In this document: positions 55,245-63,948 of the stretch, one piece after another | How positions within the stretch are numbered: position 1 is the stretch's first letter | How the letters are laid out: every line of letters begins with the position of its first letter | DNA from: Alkalinema sp. CACIAM 70d | GTDB taxonomy: Bacteria; Cyanobacteriota; Cyanobacteriia; Leptolyngbyales; Leptolyngbyaceae | Length of the DNA: 64,000 nucleotides | Direction: 5' to 3' | Assembly: GCA_002148405.1 (NCBI GenBank) | Contig: MUGG01000012.1 | Location: 25,126-89,125 of the forward strand | Notes under the pieces: generated by a model | Databases searched by the model: none | What the model saw: the letters and a program-made list of their open reading frames with translations, nothing else | Told to the model about the DNA's origin: nothing | Program-made: the position numbers and the translations under genes

Positions 55245-55505
55245 TTATTTAACTGCTAGGGGAACTGCGTAACAGCGGTGGATGCGATAGACGATCGTGG
55301 TGGTTTGGTTTTCCCAGGTGAGGCGTTGAATGATGACTTCTCCCTGGGCTTGCCATTGCTCATCGACCAGTTGCAATGGAACTTCGATCGGGTAAATGCG
55401 GTAGCCGCTTTTTTGGGCAGTGTGGACGCTATCTTGTGTGAGGGACATTGGAAACTCTGAAGGCTTGAGTTTGACAATGCTATTAACTTGGCAAGGCATT
55501 CCCAT
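55245..55505 (-). CDS. DUF2584-type cyanobacterial protein
   Basis: An 86-residue protein beginning MGMPCQVNSIVKLKPSEFPM, with YRIYPIEVPLQLVDEQWQA and GEVIIQRLTWENQTTT. The N-terminal MGMPC and the LTWENQ segment match the DUF2584 family, found in cyanobacteria and some plastid-bearing lineages. Its role is unknown. The start is set by the conserved N-terminus. It lies convergent to the heme-oxygenase-fold gene. Confidence 0.82.
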   Translation of the reverse strand: MGMPCQVNSIVKLKPSEFPMSLTQDSVHTAQKSGYRIYPIEVPLQLVDEQWQAQGEVIIQRLTWENQTTTIVYRIHRCYAVPLAVK

Positions 55506-55649
55506 TGGTTTAATTCTCGCAACGATCGTACATTCCCTATCGTAGGAGAAGAAGGGCTGGGAAGGGGTTCTGCGGGTTGGATTCCCCCTGAATTGGATGA
55601 AGATTCAAGGGGAATTTGCGATGCTTGGGGAAACAGATTAATCGGGTGA

Positions 55650-55883
55650 TTAATCGGGTGGGCTGGAACGATCGCGTTCCATCATGCTGATGTATTTCCA
55701 GTCGGAGCCGAGGACGGGAATGGGGGGACTCCAGCGAATCCGTTCGCAAAAGCGCACCACTTGCAGTTGGTTGATGGTGGATTGGATTTCTTCGCGGGTT
55801 CCAACGAGGTAGAACTGGAGCGGTCTGCGGGAATCGTCGATCGAGGTTTCTGGGCGATCGATGCCGCCAAAGCCAATGAACAT
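55650..55883 (-). CDS. Small conserved hypothetical protein
   Basis: A 77-residue basic protein, MFIGFGGIDRPETSIDDSRR onwards, with a helix STINQLQVVRFCERIRW and a polar end. No named domain is recognised. The upstream sequence (AGGAGAAATCCC before the ATG) includes a strong ribosome site, which supports expression. It lies 145 bases upstream of the DUF2584 gene on the same strand. Confidence 0.65.
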   Translation of the reverse strand: MFIGFGGIDRPETSIDDSRRPLQFYLVGTREEIQSTINQLQVVRFCERIRWSPPIPVLGSDWKYISMMERDRSSPPD

Positions 55884-56305
55884 GGGATTTCTCCTAGGTT
55901 GTGAGGGGAAGAAATCCCAAAAATTAAAGCCACCCTTTTGCGCAGGACAAGTAGGGTGGCCCGATCGAATGTTAAAATCCGTGTCAGACCGCCTAGCTGC
56001 CAGTCTCAGCTTGGGGTTTAGCTACCCTCTGTTGGGTCCAATCAACGTTGGGTAGCGCTTCAATTTTTGGGGTCGTAGCTGATGCGATTCGGGACTTTGC
56101 GAACACGGTTGCATTCAGCTATGAAAAACAAGCCTAGGGGTAAACTGGGGCGCTGTCAACTGTTTTGCGATTGTTTGCAATGTTGTGATGTTTAGTAACA
56201 GTTTTTGAGCTGTCGATCGTGGGGCAGCCTTGGCCCTCATTCCCCCGCCTCCAAACTAGGAGAAGGGGAGCGAGACTCAAAGTCTAGGACGGGAATTTGG
56301 TGGCA
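55884..56305. other. Spacer with a stable hairpin, no gene
   Basis: A hairpin lies at 56021-56056: GCTACCC (56021-56027) pairs perfectly with GGGTAGC (56050-56056), with inner GTTGG/CCAAT pairing, followed by GCTTCAATTTTT. It may be a small RNA terminator or another control element. No coding frame is supported. Confidence 0.45.
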
Positions 56306-56788
56306 ATCGACGTTTAATTGAATACTGCGATCAACACACCGGAAATGCTGGAATGACTTTCCTAACTGCGTTATGGAGCCGATCCCCCCTAGCCCCCCTT
56401 AAGAAAGGGGGAACAAGAGTAAATAGGAAAAAATGGGAGGAAAACCTCTAAAATCTCTACTTCCAATCTATTTTACTCAAAGTCCCCCTTAATAACGGGG
56501 GATTTAGGGGGATCGAACCCCCGCGATCGACGTTTAATTGAATACTGCCATCAACACACCGGAAAATGCTGGAATGGTTTCTCTAACGTACGGTTATAGG
56601 AGCCGATCTCCCCTAGACCCCCCTTAATAAAGGGGGAACCAGAAAACGCACAATCAAAGTCCCCCTTAATAAGGGGGATTTAGGGGGATCAAATCCCCGC
56701 GATCGCCGTTTAATTGAACCCTGCTAACACTCAAAGTCCCCCTTTTGTAGCTCTGCTTCCCGCAGGGTAGGGGGATTTAGGGGGATCA
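56306..56788. repeat. Tandem array of nested-palindrome units (three copies)
   Basis: Three tandem units begin with ATCGACGTTTAATTGAATAC (about 56306), the same words at 56525, and GATCGCCGTTTAATTGAA at about 56700 (partial). The two full units contain a left arm (GATCnCCCCTAGnCCCCCCTT type) and a right arm (GTCCCCCTTAATAA-GGGGGATTTAGGGGGATC type, in two parts), each palindromic and together inverted. Unit A spans about 219 bases, unit B about 175; the last copy is short and holds a CTCTGCTTCCCGCAGGG insert. It carries no gene. Confidence 0.75.
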
Positions 56789-56799
56789 TCTATCAACCC

Positions 56800-57741
56800 T
56801 TAAAACGGAATCTGACTCAAATTAGGTTGCATCTTAGACGGTAGCGACTTCAAATACTTCAAAAACGCAAACAACTCCGCCTCCGTCAACTCCGCCCGCG
56901 TCCGTTTGCCATAGGTTTCCTGCAAATACGCACTACCCTGCTTCTTCGTCCAACCAATTCGATCGATCTCCGCCCCAATCTGCGCGATCGCATCCGACAA
57001 ATCCATCGGCGGTTCCGCAGGCTCTACGGTTCCCCCAAACTCCGGCTCCTCCTCCGGAATATACTCATACTCCACCGGATCAAAAGTCTCCACAGGCAGA
57101 TCCACCGCCATAGTTGTTTCCACCGCAGGCACGATCGCTTCCGGTGCCGCCACCTCCGGCAAGCGTTCAATCCTCGGAACCTCTGCGATCGGATCCTCCT
57201 GGCTGACTGGCTCTGTCTTTACCTTATCCACCGCTTTATCCGCCTTGCCCTTGCGCTTCGGGGCCGCAGTCACCGCCGTAGACACAGGAGAATTCACGGT
57301 AGTAGAATCTGCGGTGGAAGCCGTACTAGCAGTCACCGTAGACGCGATCGTTGCAGACCCCGCCATCTCCGACGTGTTCTCCCCTCGTCCTACCGCCGCA
57401 TCCGCCACCGGAATCGCCATCGACGCAACATAGGGAGCCGTCGCCGAAATCCCCAGCACCGCTAACACCCGGATTCTGGCCCGATCCTCCGCCGCCTCCA
57501 CCGTAGACGCACTCGCCAGAGCAGAAGCCAAAGCTCGCCCCTCCACCTCCACGATCGCCTTCACAATGAACTGATCACCGTGGGTTTGCACCAAATCCGA
57601 TAACAAGCAGCCCGTTGCGTAATGGGCCCGCAGTTGATTCAACAAAGCTTGGCTAGATAAAACCGCCCGAAAATTCGAGACAGATTCAGCGGAACTGGAA
57701 GCCGCCGTGGGAGCTTGGGAAGCAGTTGCAAACATATTCAT
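56800..57741 (-). CDS. Hypothetical protein with Ala/Thr/Val-rich middle and C-terminal helical module
   Basis: A 313-residue protein. Residues 1-110 are a folded part with LLNQLRAHYATGCLLSDLVQ and THGDQFIVKAIVEVEGRALA. The middle (about 130-180) is a low-complexity Ala/Ser/Thr/Val segment, followed by a Lys-rich stretch and an acidic Glu/Pro-rich linker. The C-terminal about 55 residues (IAQIGAEIDRIGWTKKQGSA, then YLQETYGKRTRAELTEAELF) form a separate helical module like those in other cyanobacterial proteins. The function is unknown. It abuts the palindrome array. Confidence 0.7.
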   Translation of the reverse strand: MNMFATASQAPTAASSSAESVSNFRAVLSSQALLNQLRAHYATGCLLSDLVQTHGDQFIVKAIVEVEGRALASALASASTVEAAEDRARIRVLAVLGISATAPYVASMAIPVADAAVGRGENTSEMAGSATIASTVTASTASTADSTTVNSPVSTAVTAAPKRKGKADKAVDKVKTEPVSQEDPIAEVPRIERLPEVAAPEAIVPAVETTMAVDLPVETFDPVEYEYIPEEEPEFGGTVEPAEPPMDLSDAIAQIGAEIDRIGWTKKQGSAYLQETYGKRTRAELTEAELFAFLKYLKSLPSKMQPNLSQIPF

Positions 57742-58155
57742 ACTGTGTTGTGGTAGGTAAGGACAGACATTCTCTACGATCGTGCCTCCTGGGATGACAT
57801 CATTACCCGCAATCCCCAGGATCGATCCTAGAAATGATCAATTGTTAGGCTCAAGAGTAACGGATCTTGACTCCTTTGAAACACTTTCCTGAAAAATCCT
57901 AGATTGCTAGTTCATCCAACTATCGGTTTCCCACTCCCAACCTGTCCCGATCGTCCCCATACTTTGCGTCCTGTTCATTTCCCCTGCCGACCCATATCCA
58001 TTCTTCACTCAGGGATCCATACCTTTCTCATTCCGACATCATGCCCTGAGAATTCCATAAGGTGGCTCAGGCTACCCACATAATCCAACAACAGTTGTTA
58101 TATTGAAAGCTTAAAGATTTTCTTAATAAAATCTGGGGGCGGGAGATAAATCAAA
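57742..58155. other. phoU upstream region, possible PhoB-like half sites
   Basis: A divergent spacer. CTTAAAG and CTTAATA, spaced about 12 bases apart, lie about 40 bases before the phoU start. They resemble weak Pho-box half sites (cyanobacterial consensus CTTAACCT). This is suggestive only. There is also a long-loop TCAGGG/CCCTGA inverted repeat. I see no gene. Confidence 0.35.
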
Positions 58156-58830
58156 ATGGTATTTAAGAATGCATCAATGGCAGGTCAAGAACCAATGCGG
58201 GTTAACTTTGAGCGACAGCTCAAACGGGTTCAGCGAGATGTCCTGAAAATGGGCGCGTTGGTGGAACACTCCTGTTGTTTGGCGCGACAAGCCCTGTTTG
58301 ATGGTGACCTAGACGCTGCTGACCAGATTAGTATTCAAGACAAAGAAATCGATAATCTATATAAGCAGATTGAGCTAGATTGTGTAAATCTGATTGCCCT
58401 TCAGTCTCCGGTTGCTCAGGATCTGCGCCTCCTGAGTGCCATGATGCAACTGGTGCGCGATTTGGAAAGAATTGGAGACTACGCCAAAAACCTGGGAGAA
58501 GTGGCCATTCGTTTGTTTCCCTACGAAAATCCACCCCATCTGGATCAGGTCAAAGTCATGTTCGATCGCTGTCGAGCCATGCTGGCCATGAGTCTAGCAG
58601 CCCTCTCGGATCTGGATGCCGTCTCTGCCCAGGAAATGAAAATTAAGGATGACACGATCGATTCTGACTATGAAATGCTCTACAACCTGCTGACCTACAA
58701 GACCGAGGTGCAGGGCGTGATTGAGCCGATCGTTCTCCTCGTCCTGGCCATTCGCCACCTGGAGCGCATTGCCGACCATGCGACTAACATCGGCAAGCGG
58801 GTGTCCTATATCGTCACAGGTCAGCGCTAG
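58156..58830 (+). CDS. phoU: Phosphate signalling/transport regulator PhoU
   Basis: The 224-residue helical protein is a double PhoU domain: an N-terminal copy (about 20-110; VLKMGALVEHSCCLARQALF, the ExxxD-type ARQALFDGD) and a C-terminal copy (about 120-215; DRCRAMLAMSLAALSDLDAV). Each copy carries the metal-binding acidic motif, as in DLERIGDYAKNLGEVA and HLERIADHATNIGKRV. In bacteria PhoU restrains the Pst transporter and the SphS/PhoR kinase. No pst gene is adjacent. ATG 58156 has GGAG upstream. Confidence 0.95.
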   Translation: MVFKNASMAGQEPMRVNFERQLKRVQRDVLKMGALVEHSCCLARQALFDGDLDAADQISIQDKEIDNLYKQIELDCVNLIALQSPVAQDLRLLSAMMQLVRDLERIGDYAKNLGEVAIRLFPYENPPHLDQVKVMFDRCRAMLAMSLAALSDLDAVSAQEMKIKDDTIDSDYEMLYNLLTYKTEVQGVIEPIVLLVLAIRHLERIADHATNIGKRVSYIVTGQR

Positions 58831-59298
58831 GTCTTCTAGCCAATCCCAGTTCAGCAGACCAACGATCTCAAAAAATATATCGCCAAAGAATACCGCCAAA
58901 GAATAACTCATCAAGGGCAATTCTTGAATTTTTTGCTGCGATCGGGTTGACAGAGCGATCGGGTCTAAGGAACGATTATATAGACAGTGCGGAAGCTCCG
59001 GATCCGAGAGTATCCGCTTCTGCTGGACAGAAATATTGTGTTGTTCTGCCCTAGGCGAAGCATAATATTTGGGATTGCAGAAGCACTGCTGGGGAAGATG
59101 CTTCAGTGAGCGTGTAGCCAAATCGGCCTGGATGTTGTGCCTCCAATAGTTTGCAGCGAGTTGTAACCGCCAGACTCCGACGCAATCTAGAACTGGATGG
59201 GTGTTTTCCAACCGAGGTGATCGCTTGCCGACTGTGCTGGAGTGCCCCGGACTAGGGCAATGCCGCAAGCCAACCATCAACAAGGACAGATCGCTACA
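58831..59298. other. Spacer between phoU and rnr
   Basis: No supported gene. A tandem CGCCAAAGAATA occurs twice near 58883-58908. The last 60 bases hold the rnr leader. Confidence 0.4.
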
Positions 59299-61662
59299 AT
59301 GGATTTTTCGATCGCCGAACTCTTGGCCAATCTAGATGAGGACAAACTCGTTGCCCCAAAAACCCTAGAGAACAAACTCGAGTGTCAGACGGATAACGAT
59401 ATTCGCAAATTACAAATTGCCCTGGATGCCCTAGAGAAAATAGGCGTTGTTGAGAAAGAACGCGGGAAATATCGCCGACTCAGTGAAGAAGGGGTCGTAG
59501 AAGGCAAGCTGCGTTGCTCCAGCAAGGGCTTCTGCTTCGCCATCCAAAACTCGGAAGAGTCGGAAGATGTCTACATCCGCGAAAGCCAGCTCAACACAGC
59601 CTGGAACGGCGATCGGGTTCTTGTGCGGGTCACCAAAGAAGGTAGCCGCCGCCGCAGTCCCGAGGGCGAGGTACGCCTTATCCTGGAACGGGCCAATCCC
59701 TCCATTTTGGCGCGGCTGAAAAAGCTGGAAGACGGATCCTTCCGAGCCATTCCCCTCGACGATCGGCTCCTCTTTGAAGTCATTCTGGAAGACAGCGACT
59801 TCAATCTTGATGAAGCCCTCGATCAACTGGTGCATGTCGAAGTTCTGCGCTATCCCCTCGGCAGTACAGGCCCGATCGGCCAGGTGGCGGAACTCCTCGG
59901 CACCGACGATGAAGCCGACGACATCAAAATCGTCTGCTGTAAGCACGACCTGCCCCGCAGCTTCCCCGATCACGTCCTGGCTGCCGCCAAAGCGCTTCCC
60001 AACAAAATTGCCAAGGCGGAACTGAAGCAACGCATTGACTATCGCGATGTGCCCACAATCACGATCAAGGCCCACAGCGAAGACAGTGCCGACGACGCCA
60101 TCACCCTGGAAGAACTGGAGGACGATACTTGGCAATTGGGGATCCACATTGCCGATGTAGCCCACTACGTGCAACCGGGTACCCCCCTCGATCGGGTGGC
60201 CCAACGGCGCGGGGTGTCGATCTACCTGGGTGAAACCGTGATCCCGATGCTGCCGGAAGCGATTACGGATAACCTCTGTTCTCTGCAACCGGGCAAAGAT
60301 CGGCTGGCCCTTTCCGTCTTGCTGAATCTCAATGACGAAGGGGAAGTCCTAGAGTATGAAATCCAGCCGACGGTGATCCAGGTGGATTATCAGTTGAGCT
60401 ACGAGCAGGCTGAGGCCATTCTGGCGGAGGAAGAGTCTAAGGAACTGGAGGTCTTTGAACCGATCGCGGATCTGCTGGCCAACCTCGATCGGCTCAGCCA
60501 CGCCATCAAAGAACAACGGCGATCGCGGGGAGCCTTCGAACTGAATCTGCCGGAGAAAATCTACGCTCGTGCTGATGCGATCGAATCGCCTGAGGACGAA
60601 GCCAAATACACCTTCAGCAAGTTCCACTATGACGATGAAGGCGCATTGGGGGCTGTTGTGCTCTCGCCTAGCCTGCCGATCCACTCCATGGTGGTGGAAC
60701 TGATGCTGTTGGCCAACCAGACCGTTGCGCAACACCTACAAGCGCTGGAGTTGCCTGCGGTGTACCGGGTGCATCCCTCGCCTGATTTAAGTGCTGTCCA
60801 GGACTTGATGAAGCTGGTGGCGGGCATGGGCATTAACCTGACCTTGGAGAATGAAGAAGAAGTCTCCCCCCTCGACTTCCAAAACTTCACTCGGGGCTTT
60901 GCTGAATCGGGCTCGGAGCGGGTGCTGACCTATCTGCTGCTCTCTACGCTGAAACCGGCCTTCTACAGTACCGTAGCCAAGCCTCACTTTGGTCTAGCCC
61001 TAGAACAGGGTTACGTGCACTTCACGTCCCCGGTACGGCGCTATCCTGACCTGCTGATTCATCGCACCCTCCATGCCATGTTTGAGGAAGGTCGCGATCG
61101 CAAATCGGCCCGATCGAAGGAAGGCGTCGATATCCGCCACAGCTCTTGCCATGGTGAAATCACCTGGAACGTGCTCCCCGACAAGCTGCAACAGGAACTG
61201 GCTTCCCACTTTGAACTCGTCGTCGCCCATTTGAGCGAGCGGGAAAAGGTGGCCCAGGATGCCGAGAATGATCTGGAAGGCTTGAAAAAAGCGGAACTGA
61301 TGAAGGAACGCACGGGGGAAATCTTCCACGGCGTTATCACAGGTGTTCAGTCCTACGGCTTGTTTGTGGAGATTGAGGAATTGCTGGTGGAGGGCTTGGT
61401 TCACGTCAGCTCTCTCAAGGATGACTGGTACGAGTTCCGATCGCGCCAGCAAACCCTGGTCGGTCGCAAAAACCGCAAGCAGTTCCGCCTCGGCGATCGC
61501 ATCGAAGTCCAAGTCAAGAGCGTCGATTACTACCGTCAACAAATTGATTTGGTGGCAGTCAGTGGGGGCAGTACCGCCAGCGAAGATATCTTCCTTGCGC
61601 CTGATGATGAGGAAGACGATCGGGGGAATTTTGACGGTGACTTTGAGGGCGATGATGAGTAG
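59299..61662 (+). CDS. rnr: Ribonuclease R (RNase II/R family)
   Basis: The 787-residue 3'-5' exoribonuclease degrades structured mRNA and rRNA. Order: an N-terminal winged helix (about 1-65; FSIAELLANLDEDKL), cold-shock domains, the RNB catalytic domain (about 235-560), with DSADDAITLEELEDDTWQLG and IHIADVAHYVQPGTPLDRVA (acidic residues), FTSPVRRYPDLLIHRTLH, and a C-terminal S1 domain (about 655-735; IFHGVITGVQSYGLFVEIEE). An acidic tail follows. ATG 59299 fits the family start (MDFSIA) and AAGGAC upstream; 59242 would add 19 unconserved residues. Confidence 0.93.
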   Translation: MDFSIAELLANLDEDKLVAPKTLENKLECQTDNDIRKLQIALDALEKIGVVEKERGKYRRLSEEGVVEGKLRCSSKGFCFAIQNSEESEDVYIRESQLNTAWNGDRVLVRVTKEGSRRRSPEGEVRLILERANPSILARLKKLEDGSFRAIPLDDRLLFEVILEDSDFNLDEALDQLVHVEVLRYPLGSTGPIGQVAELLGTDDEADDIKIVCCKHDLPRSFPDHVLAAAKALPNKIAKAELKQRIDYRDVPTITIKAHSEDSADDAITLEELEDDTWQLGIHIADVAHYVQPGTPLDRVAQRRGVSIYLGETVIPMLPEAITDNLCSLQPGKDRLALSVLLNLNDEGEVLEYEIQPTVIQVDYQLSYEQAEAILAEEESKELEVFEPIADLLANLDRLSHAIKEQRRSRGAFELNLPEKIYARADAIESPEDEAKYTFSKFHYDDEGALGAVVLSPSLPIHSMVVELMLLANQTVAQHLQALELPAVYRVHPSPDLSAVQDLMKLVAGMGINLTLENEEEVSPLDFQNFTRGFAESGSERVLTYLLLSTLKPAFYSTVAKPHFGLALEQGYVHFTSPVRRYPDLLIHRTLHAMFEEGRDRKSARSKEGVDIRHSSCHGEITWNVLPDKLQQELASHFELVVAHLSEREKVAQDAENDLEGLKKAELMKERTGEIFHGVITGVQSYGLFVEIEELLVEGLVHVSSLKDDWYEFRSRQQTLVGRKNRKQFRLGDRIEVQVKSVDYYRQQIDLVAVSGGSTASEDIFLAPDDEEDDRGNFDGDFEGDDE

Positions 61663-61792
61663 GATAATTCCTCCGAGGGATTTGTGCTCAGCACCTTTTG
61701 ACGGGGCCAAACCCCTCTGATAGACTGCTGGAAATTCATGTTAGGGGCACAGCGCGTCTGTGCCCTTCCGCATTACAGGGAATAGCATAACC

Positions 61793-62404
61793 ATGGCGCG
61801 ACCGCTGATTTTGGGTGTTTCTGGAGCTTCAGGGTTGATTTACGCTGTCCGAGCACTCAAATTCTTATTAGAAGCTGATTGGCAGATTGAGTTAGTGGCC
61901 TCCAAAGCCGTCTATATGGTCTGGTTGGAGGAAGAAGGGATTAAGATGCCTGCTGATCCGCTGCATCAGGAAAAGTTCTGGCGAGAAAAATGTGGGGTGA
62001 TGCAAGGTGGTCAGCTGACCTGTCATCCCTTTGGTAATGTGGGAGCCAATATTGCCAGTGGGTCTTTTCGAACTGTTGGGATGTTAGTGATGCCTTGCAG
62101 TATGAGTACCGTTGGCAAGTTGGCTGCGGGCCTCAGTTCGGATTTGCTAGAGCGATCGGCTGATGTGCAATTAAAAGAAGGTCGCAAGCTCGTGATTGTG
62201 CCCCGAGAAACGCCCTTTAACCTCATTCATTTGCGCAATCTCACGACTCTCGCAGAAGCGGGTGCAAGGATTGTCCCTGCGATCCCTGCTTGGTATAGCC
62301 ATCCTAAAACGATCGAGGATTTGGTGGACTTTGTGGTTGCCCGTGCGTTGGATCAACTGGATATTGATTGTGTTTCGATCGAACGCTGGAAAGAAAAATT
62401 TTAA
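61793..62404 (+). CDS. ubiX: Flavin prenyltransferase UbiX
   Basis: The 203-residue enzyme prenylates reduced FMN with dimethylallyl phosphate to give the cofactor for UbiD-type decarboxylases, needed in plastoquinone-type quinone synthesis. The N-terminus MARPLILGVSGASGLIYAVR carries the FMN phosphate-binding GSGASG-like loop, and SGSFRTVGMLVMPCSMSTVG and KLVIVPRETPFNLIHLRN are typical of the family. ATG 61793 is chosen because the conserved N-terminus starts there. It follows rnr by 130 bases on the same strand. Confidence 0.95.
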   Translation: MARPLILGVSGASGLIYAVRALKFLLEADWQIELVASKAVYMVWLEEEGIKMPADPLHQEKFWREKCGVMQGGQLTCHPFGNVGANIASGSFRTVGMLVMPCSMSTVGKLAAGLSSDLLERSADVQLKEGRKLVIVPRETPFNLIHLRNLTTLAEAGARIVPAIPAWYSHPKTIEDLVDFVVARALDQLDIDCVSIERWKEKF

Positions 62405-62797
62405 TATCACTACAATCTTAAAATCACCCACTTAAGTTACAGACTTAAAATCACAGTTATAAAAATTGCAGTTGTAAAAGTCGCAGTTGTAAAAAATGTA
62501 AGATGAAAAATATGAACTTTCAGTGCTTTAGAAGCTACGCAGAATAAATTAAACATTCAGCCCCCACTCACCTGGAAAACTTATACTCCTGGGGGGACAA
62601 TCCAAGGATGCGTCCTGAGCTGGAAAAAATTGTTTGACAGTGTTCAGGACTGGGAATTTGAGTCAAGATAATAACTGGGGATAGCTGTAGCCACAACTCT
62701 AGATATCCAGAAACCAAGATTCGAGTCCTTACGATCGAAATATCGCTTTATCAAAATCAATTCTCCGAACGCTTCGCAAATTTTCAGGTGACTTTCC
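62405..62797. other. Spacer after ubiX with GCAGTTGTAAAA repeats
   Basis: Three short imperfect tandem words of about 16 bases (CAGTTATAAAAATTG, CAGTTGTAAAAGTCG, CAGTTGTAAAAAATG) lie near 62453-62500. The rest is unremarkable and I see no gene. Confidence 0.45.
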
Positions 62798-63685
62798 ATG
62801 GCTGAACTCCGAGCCATCGGCTCTACCCTAGATACCTTTATCCAGTTTATTCAAAGCTGTGAACAAGCCCAGAAGGGACGATCGACCTATGAAATTGTCA
62901 ATCGTCTGCGGGGCTATACTAAAGCTGCTTACACCACCCGTAGTTGGACGATCGCAACGGGATTTTCTCAAAAATTTATCGATGGAACCTTGGACGGTAA
63001 CGTTTCATTGGCAGGGGAAATCACCGATTTTGGTCATTTTATTGCGGCTCTGTCCGATCAAATTCAACAGCCAGGGTTTCAGGCCGCTGACCTGACTACT
63101 TGGACAGCCGATCATACGGCTTGGGCTGGGGATATTGGTTCCGCGATCTCGACCTATCGAAAACAATCGGCGCAATTTGCATCGGTGCAAGCAGTGCTCG
63201 ATCGCTATGCGTCCGATAGTGATCAATCTGCAAATGTTGCTGCCTATGTGGTCGGTCTAGCGTTGAATCTTAACGATCAATTCAGCCTTTCTCAAGCGAT
63301 TCAGCAATATAACAGTCTTCCCTATCGTGATCATATCGAGCAATTTCTTCGATCGCGCTTTGCTGTCAGTATTGTGAATAATACGATCGATGATCCGGCA
63401 AAGCTAGAAGCGCAAATTCGGAAGTCTGTTTATACCTATTTGCAACTCTCACCGGAATCGGGAATTTTACAATTTATTAAAGGCTTATTTAAAGGTAAAC
63501 CGAAGTTACCTGAATCCCAAAATATTGACTGGGGTAGCGCAGACTTGCTGGCTGGTTCTGCCCATTTAATGCGGTATTTAGTACAGAAAGGTAACTTGCA
63601 AACCCTTACCTTTCAGCCCTACCAGTTCCCTGACTTGCCAAATTTTAGTCGATTGCAAGAAACCTTGATGATTACAGGGAAATAG
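62798..63685 (+). CDS. Hypothetical protein of unknown function
   Basis: A 295-residue soluble protein that I do not recognise. It is helix-rich: STLDTFIQFIQSCEQAQKGR, YEIVNRLRGYTKAAYTTRSW, HFIAALSDQIQQPGF, and a C-terminal half with QIRKSVYTYLQLSPES. A short basic stretch GLFKGKPKLPES separates the last part. No membrane segment, signal peptide or metal motif is evident. ATG 62798 lies about ten bases after a TTTCAGGTGACTTTCC leader with a modest ribosome site (AGGTGA). It stands alone. Confidence 0.65.
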   Translation: MAELRAIGSTLDTFIQFIQSCEQAQKGRSTYEIVNRLRGYTKAAYTTRSWTIATGFSQKFIDGTLDGNVSLAGEITDFGHFIAALSDQIQQPGFQAADLTTWTADHTAWAGDIGSAISTYRKQSAQFASVQAVLDRYASDSDQSANVAAYVVGLALNLNDQFSLSQAIQQYNSLPYRDHIEQFLRSRFAVSIVNNTIDDPAKLEAQIRKSVYTYLQLSPESGILQFIKGLFKGKPKLPESQNIDWGSADLLAGSAHLMRYLVQKGNLQTLTFQPYQFPDLPNFSRLQETLMITGK

Positions 63686-63730
63686 AAAAACGGTGCCTCT
63701 CTAATCGATCGTGATCATGCAGAAACAGAG

Positions 63731-63948
63731 TATAGCGGTAGCCAAAATCGTTAGGACAAGCATATTTGTGCTTGCAAATGTTCGATCCTCCTAAATCCCC
63801 GCGCTACGCGCTGCTGCGCTAGAAATAAGGGGGACTTTGAAAGAATTTGACCGAATTCTCCCCTTATTAAGGGGGTAGGGGGATCGAATCTATCTCATCC
63901 ACGAATTAATTTGATATCACGATCCTAAGCTTGCTGGCTAACACTATA
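63731..63948. repeat. MITE-like element with TATAGC-type ends, copy 2
   Basis: The same repeat as 42666-42907: left end TATAGCGGTAGCC (63731-63743), right end GGCTAACACTATA (63936-63948), which is the imperfect reverse complement. The inner AGCCAAAATCGTTAGGACAA and a CCCCTTATTAAGGGGG palindrome also match. A further start of the same sequence (TATAGCTGTAGCCCAGATG, then ATTAGGACAA) begins at 63945 and runs out of the window, so a second copy may be adjacent. Confidence 0.7.

Noticed and set aside
56306..56788. Possible CRISPR array
   Set aside because: Repeat units are about 175-219 bases with internal palindromes and no regularly sized unique spacers; no cas gene is near.
59431..60288. Long open frame opposite rnr
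   Set aside because: Antisense shadow of a conserved coding region, without a start signal or domain.
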